From NCBI GenBank assembly GCA_036897485.1, contig JAYMTF010000835.1, forward strand, positions 1-29,460: a stretch of DNA of 29,460 bases, read 5' to 3'. Below, in pieces: positions 20,366 through 29,460 of the stretch. The notes under the pieces were generated by a model that saw only the letters and a program-made list of their open reading frames with translations, was not told where the DNA came from and searched no databases. The stretch's first letter is position 1. Each line of letters begins with the position of its first letter. This stretch comes from Pelargonium nanum. Its lineage: Eukaryota > Streptophyta > Magnoliopsida > Geraniales > Geraniaceae. The position numbers and the translations under genes are program-made.

Positions 20366-21992
20366 ATGGCAGCCGAAGAGGGTCAAGTGATCAGTTGCCA
20401 CACTATCGAGGTCTGGAACGAGCAAATCAAGAAAAACAGCGAAGCCAAAAAGCTGGTACATTTGATTTTGCTCTTACATGCAATCACGATTTCAGTGACC
20501 TTAATTTTTTCGTCTCTTAATTAATTGTTCTGTGCTATCTCCAAATGGGTCCGGCTTGTTTTGCGTTTTTGTTGATTAAATAGGCTTAATCTAGGTATAC
20601 GGTTATGTTGTCTGGTGTTTCCTTTGAGAATGTGTGGATTTTGTGTGTCAATGGCTGTTTGGATTTGGACTATGGCGTAAGTTTTTAATTTTGAACAATT
20701 GGTATTTTGTTAATCGGCTTTTAGGTGCCTTAGTTTGCTCATTCTGGCATATATCATTGTTGTTGTCTAGTATTGTCAGATTATCTGCAGTGTATATGTC
20801 TAGACGTCTAGTTGGGTTTTGGAAATGTGTCTCTATTAGGGTCAAAGAATCATTTTGTGTGTGATCGGAATGGAGATGGTTGGAGGGTTTGATTGATGTG
20901 TTTGTTTAGATGATGATATTGGAAACTGAATGATGAGGTTGGAGTTTTGGTACTAAGCTGTTGGAATGTAAACAAGGTGGTTGTAATTGTAATTCTTTGG
21001 GTTAGTCAATGTGTTGTCTGTTTTTCTCTTGGAGGGAGGATTGTCACTTTTGGAATGTCTAATTTGACATTAGTATGGGTTTAGCTCCAATGTGTGCTCT
21101 TTATACTTGAACATGCCTCTACTTAGGCTTGCTGATAAGTTATAATTGGGATCGTATGTCAGACTAGATGAATATATACTTAATACAATTCCGATATAAT
21201 TAGTAGTTGATGGTTGGGTTTGTACAACTGTATTCCTTTTGCCATGTAGCTTTCATTTTCCATTCTACAGAAGTATAGGATAGGTGTTACCCGATTTTTT
21301 CCAAATCCATGGGCCATTCCCGGGTTATTTTCAGATTGTATACTGAAAAACTGTATGAACATCTTTAATGTGGAGACGTTCGTTTGCTAGATCACTGTCA
21401 TTGTTTCTTTAACAGACCAGTGCTTAATATTACCAACTCTATGCCCTTATTTTCATTGAGATTTTGTTGACATTTAGGTTTGGAGAATGATATTGAACAA
21501 CATGGTTTGTGTGTGTATGACATCTCTCCGGATAGTTATGATAGTATTCTAGAACTTGAGTTGCAGTCTTAATATCTTTTTGCCCTCTATATTGTTGGCA
21601 TAAGTACTCAGCACCTCTAATGAATGGCAGGTGGTTGTTGATTTCACTGCTTCATGGTGTGGGCCATGCCGTTTCATTGCACCATTCTTGGCAGAGCTGG
21701 CTAAGAAATTTCCCAGTGTCACATTTCTGAAGGTGGATGTAGATGAGTTGAAGGTAAACTTGTATAATTTTTTAGAAGAGTTGATATATTTAGAAGCCTT
21801 GAATGATTTTCACAATTGGTCATTATATTTCTCCTTTATTTTTCGCAGGCATTAGCTCAGGAATGGTCTGTGGAGGCAATGCCAACTTTCATCATTCTGA
21901 AAGAGGGAAAGCTTCTGGACAAGGTGGTGGGAGCGAAGAAAGATGAACTGCAGAGCACCATAGCAAAGCACACAGCTACCTCCTCAGCCTGA
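20366..21992 (+). CDS. TRX1: Thioredoxin h (TRX1-like)
   Basis: Small cytosolic dithiol-disulfide oxidoreductase. In plants, h-type thioredoxins are reduced by NADPH-thioredoxin reductase and reduce target disulfides. Three exons, 20366-20455, 21631-21753 and 21849-21992, join in phase 0 by GT/AG, giving 118 residues, the normal length. Visible features: the type-h N-terminus [12 protein letters not shown] with C11; the redox motif W39-C40-G41-P42-C43 within [13 protein letters not shown]; the buried acid D34; the cis-proline motif AMPTF with P83; and the C-terminal [11 protein letters not shown]. No transit peptide precedes the domain, supporting a cytosolic location. The first intron is large (1175 nt). 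All catalytic residues are intact. Confidence 0.97.
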
Positions 21993-23203
21993 TTATTATT
22001 ATTATTATTATCATTATGATTATTGTTATTTCCATTTAGTTGTTAGAGGGCGATATAAATCTCAACTTATGCTATGAGTACGCTGTTGGTTTAGGCCTCT
22101 GCTTCTATCTTTGAAACCTTTACTGGATCTTGTGAGCTTGCTATTTGGTATGGACCTCTGCTTTAATCTTTGAAACTGTTGCTGGATCTTGTGAGCTTGC
22201 TATTTTATCACATGATACAGTGTACTTATTGATAGTCCCTTTCTTTGTTTTCCTTTACTTTTGTTCTCTGTAGACCTTTTTCTAAAGTGTATGGAAGCTC
22301 TTAATAACCGGACAGGTTTCCTTTGAAACAGACATAAATGTTGTAATACATACTGAGATAGTGGAAAGAGATCTTAGGTTTGGTTCTTTCAAAACAAACT
22401 CATACAGAAGGGTGAAGATCTTTAACTGTAACTAAACACCGGACAGAGTTAGTCTCGGACCCAAGTATGGTTTATACTGTAAAGAAAAATATAAATAGTA
22501 AGTCTCATATTCTTTGATCATTCAAATTTCAATTTATATCTTAGAGACCTAAACTTCCTCTTTTCACTGTTTTCGGGTAACTGAAAGTCTCATACATTGC
22601 GTCGGGTGGGGTGGGATTTGGGTTAAAAGGGGGGTAGCGTTGTGTAGCTCATTTAATTTAAAAAAAAAAAAACTGGATGCAAACAGAGGAAATAACTTGT
22701 TCATATTAGATGACTGCACAGACAATGTTTTCATATTAGGATCCTTATCCCAACATGATGAACTCAACTGGGGTTGATGGTTTTTCTTCAGCCCCACAAA
22801 GGATACAAACAACAAATAAAATCACTTATATGATGACTCTTAACTCATAACTTTACCAGTGCCCGTATCCGGATAAAAGGCCGGGTACTGGGGCTCGAAA
22901 CTCCCCTTGCCTAGGGTCCCAAATTGTGCACAACCCTGGGAGGGAATTCACAAACTTACCTATCTACCAATCACTATTTTACATTATCAACTAGCTCACA
23001 AAGCACACTTGACTTGGCCAAAGCTACTCTCCTCCAACCATGGCCCTTACTGCTATCTAACTTAAAACTTTTCCCTATATGGCTGTACCATTCCTTTATT
23101 CTTGCTTTGCTGGTGGCCGGCGTGTTGTCATATAAATCATCATTAGATGCAAATATTAACGAGTATGTCTATCTAGACTATCACGACCTAATCAACCCCT
23201 TGT
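21993..23203. other. Convergent spacer between TRX and BGAL 3' ends
   Basis: An ATT-rich stretch follows the thioredoxin stop (21991-22030) and is probably 3' UTR. The two genes converge. An A-run lies at 22661-22672 and a GC-rich patch with inverted repeats at 22856-22960. A polyadenylation hexamer AATAAA on the minus strand (23100-23095) lies about 104 nt past the BGAL stop. No gene is supported; open frames at 22564-22815 and 22924-23220 have no domain. Confidence 0.55.
23095..23100 (-). terminator. Candidate polyadenylation signal of the BGAL gene
   Basis: AATAAA on the minus strand, about 104 nt beyond the stop codon at 23204. Plant signals are loose, so the actual cleavage site may differ. 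Confidence 0.35.
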
Positions 23204-26200
23204 TTAGGGTTGCCCGGTAGTAGTAGAAGTTGCAGTAGCACAAACAGCTTCAACAGATAACCGCTTCAACACATTTGGACACGGGTCCTGCCCGAAGTTA
23301 CTATTTGATATGGTCACTGCACATCTCTGCTTCCCTATACATTTCTGTGAATTGAAAATATCAAGTTAAAATTGGTGGAAAGGAGAATATAAAACATGTA
23401 CATAGCATACTTTCTTGCAGAAAATAATACTATTATCTACCTTCTCTAAGGTGCTGTATGAGGTAGGAGCATGGCAAGTTCCTTGCTGGTAACTTCCACA
23501 AGTTCCCAAAGGAGTTCCAAAGCTTGCAAATTTGATGGAAGAAATGGACTGGCCTTGACTACACCGCAGATGAACCTTGGGGCTATGGAACTCTTCTGGT
23601 TTCCCGTAACTTTCAATTTGCCAATTCTTTAAAGTTGGGTGGAACTCAGATACCTCAGCACAAACGCTGCTCACTGATCTCTTCACAAGAGAAATTCTTG
23701 TGGGATCCCCTCCAAGTTCCTCAAATATAACCAACAGATTCTGAGTTGGCTTCAACCAAGATCGAGGCACATGGTACCTGGCAATAAAATGTTTGAAATG
23801 TTATATAAACTTGTCAGACCAGTAAAGGATCAATCCAATTCTTCTATAATGACAGTCTAAAACCAATCCCATCAGACGATATTTACCATTTCTGAGTTGG
23901 TTGGCCACAACCAAGCTGACACTTTGTAGGTCTAAATGACCCAGCATAACTGCATCCATTGCAATTACCACTAGCATAGGCAGTCCAGTATCTCCCAATA
24001 CTCTGCCCATTAATCCATATCTGACCTTTTCCCATACCCTCCATATCCAAAGCCAATGGCTCATTTCCTTCAGGTGTGTTGAAATAAGCCTGCGCAGTGT
24101 AGATATAATGTTCAGGCACATGGGAGCACATTTCTCAGTGACATATAGGTTTCACTATGCATCATTCATATACCTTATGCCATGTCAATGGCTGCTGTTT
24201 CTGTGCAGCTAAAGATCCTTGCATCCACTCAACAGAGGAAATAGCATCAGGAGAGATGAGATTCAAGGCCTCTCCTTTCAGCCCAACCTGTATGAAAAGG
24301 CAGCCATCAGGCAAAATTTCTTCATGTCAAAAGTATAATGAAATTATTTGTAAGTCGGAATACTCTACCTGATATGTCCACTTCTGCCAAGATAAGTCCC
24401 GTTTTCCTTGGTCAAGTCCATGCAGTGCGACTGGTCCTAGGATTCCTGTGTTCCAGGACTCGAAGTGTCCCCCCACATTCTTCAACAAAGCAAAAATGTT
24501 CAGTCAGCAATTAATTAAGAAAAGAAATATAGCCAAACGTTTTGACGTTACAAAAGCAAGATATGAGGACTAACCGGCAATCCAACAGCAACACTCAACA
24601 GTGCAATTCTGTTTGTTCCAGAATGCAAATTGACCTTGCCAGTATATGTAAATCGTCTGTTCTGTCTTGTCCCAAAGGCCGAACCTATACCAATCACATT
24701 GAGTAAGTCAATATGAAATGTTAGCTAAAATACATTCCATTACTATTAGAAACTCAATCCTGGAATGTACCTGAGAGCTGCCCATTGATGAAGACATGCA
24801 CAGCATGCCCAGATGATTGAACGATAAGGGTTGGGAGTTCGCCTCCTCGCAGGAAGGATTCAGATGAACCAATATCAACACTGGCAGCACCAAAGGGGAA
24901 CGATTAATATAATATGAAATGAATGGGCAGCATAAATGAAGAAAAGGTATAGAATGACTGTACAGGACATCAATAATAATAAGCATAAATAAGGACAAGG
25001 AATACTAGTGACTGAACAGGATATCCCTCTCACCTAGTAATGTACCATAGGTAATCACTAGCGTCCCTAGTGACATTTATTTGCTCCAAGAGACCAGGTG
25101 CCGTGAATGTTGAACTGTCATCCAGAGAGGAAAGATCTTCGTCATAACTCTCCCATGATAGAGTACCAGAATTGATGGGCAACATTTGTAATTGTGATGT
25201 TTGAACTCCAACCTAAAAAGGTGGGATTAAGGATTTATTATTCCCATGGAAAGTCTTAATAGAAATGTGGGCTTCATGATGAGTAGCACCACTGATTGCA
25301 AAAGTGAACCCTATCATTCAAAATTCTTACTTTGGCGGTGTTAAAGACAACATTTCTGCAATCAGGAAGGATGCTGATGGACCAAGGGGGCAAGTTGTAG
25401 TGCATGTTATTGAACATCACTCTTGCAGCTGATTCAGTATCATAGTTTGAGAGGAAAGCTGCACAATCTCCTGATTCTGAGGTGTATACATGAGCCTGAA
25501 AAATGGAATACATCGAGAAGAGTCAGAAAACAAAATTAATTATACAGATCTTTCTTTTTGCTAGTGAAAACTGAATTATGTGACTTTCAGAAGCAGAGTT
25601 GAAAGGGGACCTGTTGAAAATTCCCTAATGAAGTGACAATGGGATCTGCTGAGACTAAAGCTTTTTCACACATCTTAATTGTCTTATGAAGCTCCTTCAG
25701 ATGACCATACTTTGGTTGCCTAATCAAACCTAGCAAATAATATCACTGAAGTAATTAGTTACTCTTTCAAAGGTATTCAGATGCCAAGTTATAAACAAAA
25801 TGAAAACTGTAGTTTGATTATTTGTTTATCCAAGCTTTATTTATACAGTATTAGATGGAATAATCCTCCAAGTTGAAGAAGTGAACATTATGAACTGCTA
25901 AGAAATAGACATAGAAGTTTCAATTCTCACCATATTCATCAATTGGAGCATCATAGTCATAGCTGGTGGTGAGAAAAGGGCCACCAGCTGTGCGTCCAAA
26001 ATTGGTCCCACCATGGTACTATTTCAGATAGAACGGACAAGCACAAACTCAGTTTCAGCACAATAGCTGTCAACATCATAATTTTTTCATTAATGTATTG
26101 AATGATTGTTGAAGGACACTAACCATGTAGTAATTAACTAAGGATCCTCCTTTTTGTACAAATCTAGCAACTGCAAATGCCAAATCCTGAACTGGTCGTT

Positions 26201-27905
26201 GGTGAATTGGGCCGCCAAATTCAGTAAACCTTCAAATAAGATTACAAGGAGATAAAAGAAACAAAGTGAGATTTACTTCCAACTTCTCAACAAAAACTGA
26301 AATTCTAGAATGCATAGGTGAACATACCAGCCACTCCAGGCCTCTGTCCACATAGTGGGCTTGTAAGGTTTGTTAGGCGTAAAGGCATCACAGTAGAAAC
26401 CATTGCATGTGTTTATCTGAAAGCAATACCAGGAAGCAAAGTTTCACAAAATGGTCTCATTGCACATGATAAACAAGGTTTAGTAAGGGAACTAACTTTG
26501 TCTTCCTTTCACTCTAAAATTTATTGTTCTGGTGATTCATAATTCTATTCAATGCAAGATATTCTATATGAGACAATGCAAGTTAGCCATTCAAGAGCTA
26601 GCAGATAGTGAGTAAGTGAGCTCACCACTGGATCTGGGGCATCTTCTTCCTTGCACATCACCCACGGTACACCAGTTCCCAATTTAACAGCCATGTTAGC
26701 TGCCCATGTCATGTAATTATAGCCATCAGCACCAAATAACTTGCTCTGTGCACCGTACTCATTCTCAATCTGCAAAGATACAGAAGAGTTGGTAATTCCA
26801 GAACTCCAAGGCTCAAAAGTTAGGAAAATTTAACTGAAAACACATACCTGAGATAGGATAATGGGGCCACCTTGGGACTCAAACAGATTTTCACTCTTCA
26901 TCAAATTCACAATCTTCTCTGTAAATCCTTGCATGGCTCTCTACAGCACATGTAAATTATATATTAAGCAAAGTCACCCAAAATAATAATAAACAAAGCA
27001 AGGAAGCAAACATCACCAAAACATCAGCCTCAATAAATCATTCAGTAAATTCTCCACTCATTGAGAAAAACCAAGCAAATCTTGTGTTTCTCTTAGAGTA
27101 AAATTCCCATCTTAGCCTAATATGCAATTTACACAACAAAAGAGAAAAAAAAAATAGTTGGTGAAATAGACAGACCTTGAAAGGCTCATTGTCTGTTCTG
27201 AAGCTGATTCCAGGGACATACTTGAGCCAAACAGGAAACCCACTGCCAATATAACAATCAAAACATCAAAAATGAAACCCATTAACATCAAACCATAAAC
27301 CTACTTCTTTCTTTTGGCTTGAGATATGCAATTAGATCTACAGAAGAGAAGAAATGGTTAGGTACCCAAAATTCCACTCTGCACAAACATAAGGTCCAAT
27401 GCGAAGTTGAGCATAGAGCCCAGCTCTCTGAATAGTCTTGATGAACCTCACCAGATCATACCTCCCTTCAAAATTGAACTGAGAACCCAGGGACAAAAAA
27501 ACTGGTAAGCAAGAAAATTTAGACAAAACTGAAGAGAAGCAAATGCAAAGTACAGGTAGAGGAAGTACATTTCCAGGGGAAGGCTCATGAACATTCCAGA
27601 AAACATAAGTCTCAATGACATCAAGACCCCCATCTTTTGCCTTCTGAATTAGATCTTCCCACATCTACACCAAAACCCATATCTCAACCAAATTAGTTAA
27701 CCAAATGTTCCCAAAAACAAAATTGAAGAGCCAAAGACAAAAAAGGACTCACATCAGGTGTGCTTCTGGGGTAATGTATGGAGCCAGAGAAGAGGATCCT
27801 CCTCTGGCCATTGATGACCAAGGCCTTCCTGTCGTAGGTGACATCACAGTGGATCAGCTGAGAACCCATAAACAGAACCAACCCAAACACCAAAAACAAC
27901 CTCAT
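23204..27905 (-). CDS. BGAL3: Beta-galactosidase, GH35 family with SUEL lectin domain (BGAL3-like)
   Basis: Secreted cell-wall enzyme that removes terminal beta-galactosyl residues from wall polysaccharides. Nineteen exons: 27905-27753, 27664-27569, 27478-27366, 27242-27176, 26940-26848, 26769-26626, 26416-26328, 26229-26124, 26018-25931, 25729-25611, 25495-25331, 25212-25034, 24880-24771, 24684-24575, 24479-24369, 24287-24174, 24089-23887, 23777-23441, 23344-23204. All are GT/AG in consistent frame, giving 845 residues (Arabidopsis BGAL3 about 856). Visible features: signal peptide (1-20, ending IHC); start of the catalytic domain [15 protein letters not shown]; active-site signature [14 protein letters not shown] with acid/base E178; nucleophile E247 in [15 protein letters not shown] after it; galactose-binding-like beta domains; and a C-terminal SUEL/galactose-binding lectin domain at about 750-835 with Cys-rich spacing. 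The ATG at 27905 is chosen because the upstream frame has no other ATG. Intact. Confidence 0.97.
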
Positions 27906-28124
27906 CTTCACTAGCAAAACCTCAGCTTCTTGGGTCTGAGCTTCTTTTGGGAACAATGGAGAAGTGGGTAATGCAGCATAAACAGAGAGAAAAAAGGAGG
28001 TGGGTGTCGGTGAGTCCAGCAAGCGATGGCCGAGTGACTGAATCTAGAGCCCACCACTGGAGTTCACACAACTCACAACTCACAATCACAGTTGTCTCTG
28101 TGTGTGAGAGAGAGAGAGGCTATT

Positions 28125-28132
28125 TATTTATA
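28125..28132 (-). promoter_or_regulatory. TATA box of the BGAL gene
   Basis: TATAAATA on the minus strand is followed by a CT-repeat leader (minus-strand view of GAGAGAGAG at 28107-28117) and lies about 220 bp before the ATG. Transcription would start near 28095-28100, giving a leader of about 190 nt. Confidence 0.6.
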
Positions 28133-28139
28133 AGCAGTA

Positions 28140-29460
28140 ATGTGTATACCATCACTCACAAGTGTGGACAGTCATGACCGCTTGGCTGTGTGACTGTGAA
28201 ATTAATTAATAAACAGTAAATTTAAGAAGCTTTTTTTTTAGGAAAGTGCTGAAACAAGAATAGGTTAAAGAGACATTGTAAAAGCTTGGATTAAGATGGT
28301 TAAGAGAATCTAGTAAAGTGGAGTATATGTCCTACATTGCTTTCTACTTACTTGGTTGATACTAAGTTTTAATTTTTCTTGTGTTCACACACTATTGGTT
28401 TGCTAATGGATCAAGAATTGGAAGTGAAATAGTTGAAGTTCTTAACATGAAAATGACATATCTTTTTGGCAATTTCGTGTTTCAAATTGGATTAAAGTTG
28501 GTACAGTCAAACTGAATCCAACTCATAAGAGTTTATGCTTCATTCAAAATGTGTGAATTCATGCATATTCATCTAAATCGATTTCGGATGACAATAGATT
28601 TGACTCTAAATTGTCGGCTCTGTGTGTGGAATCAGAAATGGAGGTTGAGGAGAAGGAAAATAAGATGTTAAGGAGGGGTAGGAATGGAAAAGGAAAAGAT
28701 GAAGTCGAAACACACCACAACACAGAAAAGACACAGAGTGGCAGAGGCATTTCCATGTGACTCACAGTCACGACCCATCTACTACATTACTACTTTTATT
28801 TTTGTTATTTAATTTTAGTTGTCACAAAAATTTTCCTTCCTTATATCTTACTCCAACAATACTTTTTGGTCGTCTCAAATCAAATCTCTCACTCACACAA
28901 AGCCACAACTAATAATTCAGTGTTTAAGCTAATTTTTCTAATTACCAATAAGACTTCAATTTTAAACCCATTTATATTGCAAAAGAACTCATAATTCAAA
29001 CATTTTTCGTTTTAACATACCGTTAAGTTCACTGCCATAAAAAGGCGTCAGGTGTTTTGGCGGGCTTATTTGGCGGTAAAAGAAAAAAAGAAAATAGTTA
29101 ATAATTAATTTATGGTGCTGACCAGAGATGAGCCGCATTCAAAAGAGAGTCATAGATGCATATGACATGTCTCGCTAGAATCGAAAAAGCGGCAACACAC
29201 AAAAAAGCATGTACTGTATGTTGCTATTAAAATGGGATGAGATTAAATAAATAGAATGGATCTTATTGAAACTGGGACTTAATCTTTGTTGTTATTGTTA
29301 GTGGCGCCAACAGCGGAGGGATTGTGAAGGATCTCCTCCGCTTTATATGGCCTCACTCCCCTTTGTTTAGCCACTTCTTTCCGCATGTTTCGCTCCCTTT
29401 CTTAATGCTTATAAGGTTTAAATACTCCAGAGACCCCCCATCTATGAAAAACTCACTCCG
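28140..29460. other. BGAL upstream region and intergenic DNA
   Basis: Promoter-distal DNA with no supported exon. The minus-strand frame at 28559-28771 has no domain or splice context. From about 29280 the composition shifts to more GC, with an inverted repeat AGCGGAGG (29312-29319) and its complement (29335-29342), then TATA-like TTATATGG (29343-29350) and CTTATAAGG (29408-29416). This may be the promoter of a gene starting just beyond the window. Confidence 0.45.
29312..29342. repeat. Inverted repeat at the right edge
   Basis: The 8-bp arms AGCGGAGG and CCTCCGCT are perfect complements around a 15-bp centre, in a GC-richer patch directly before TATA-like sequence. It could be a promoter element of the next gene. 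Confidence 0.5.

Noticed and set aside
22850-22960. SINE reading of the GC-rich patch
   Set aside because: B-box-like and A-box-like motifs on the minus strand occur in the wrong order, and no tail or target duplication is visible.
27906-28022. N-terminal extension of the beta-galactosidase
   Set aside because: The upstream frame begins with TTG, contains no ATG, and would bury the signal peptide that starts at 27905.
1-29460. CRISPR array, phage, operon or bacterial defence system
   Set aside because: The spliced plant genes, TATA-type promoters and plant transposon remnants exclude these. No regularly spaced repeat array is present.

Overview
This is a nuclear genomic window from a flowering plant, almost certainly a eudicot. 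It is AT-rich, its genes have many short introns, and every recognisable gene has its closest match, as far as I can recall, in eudicot families. The species cannot be named from the sequence. Five protein-coding genes can be reconstructed exon by exon. In order they are: a SHI/STY/SRS zinc-finger transcription factor (+, 2223-3547); an FG-GAP/integrin-alpha-like membrane protein (-, 15462-8782, 13 exons); an RTE1-HOMOLOG-type ethylene-receptor modulator (+, 17693-18642); a thioredoxin h (+, 20366-21992, 3 exons); and a BGAL3-type glycoside hydrolase family 35 beta-galactosidase with a C-terminal lectin domain (-, 27905-23204, 19 exons).

Layout. 1-1740 is AT-rich upstream DNA with a fragment of a Stowaway-type MITE at the left edge and a double hairpin near 977-1021. 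1740-3547 holds the SRS gene, whose leader carries two upstream ORFs. 3548-8600 is a 5 kb stretch with no gene I can support. It contains a well-delimited SINE with target-site duplications (6076-6353), two related MITE-like repeats (about 5197-5310 and 5578-5775) and small microsatellites. 8782-15462 is the FG-GAP gene, with tRNA-like SINE heads in two introns. 15463-17692 is a divergent promoter region and a probable 5' UTR intron of the RTH gene. 18643-20013 holds a degenerate triplicated repeat and a MITE-like element. 20014-20214 is an orphan coding-like exon. The thioredoxin gene follows, then a 1.2 kb spacer, the beta-galactosidase gene and its upstream region to 29460.

How the genes relate. 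There is no operon-like logic. The genes act in different places: SRS in auxin-related nuclear transcription, RTH in ER/Golgi ethylene-receptor tuning, thioredoxin h in cytosolic disulfide reduction, BGAL in the cell wall, and the FG-GAP protein in the endomembrane system. Their order is informative all the same. From memory, the first four correspond in order to the Arabidopsis neighbours AT3G51060 (STY1), AT3G51050, AT3G51040 (RTH) and AT3G51030 (TRX1). BGAL3 (AT4G36360) lies close to STY2 (AT4G36260) in the duplicated chromosome 4 segment. The window therefore looks like the unfractionated ancestral block. I found no CRISPR, phage, operon-type or obviously novel enzymatic system. The points most worth a second look are the uORFs, the SINE, the orphan exon, the hairpins and the repeat cluster.
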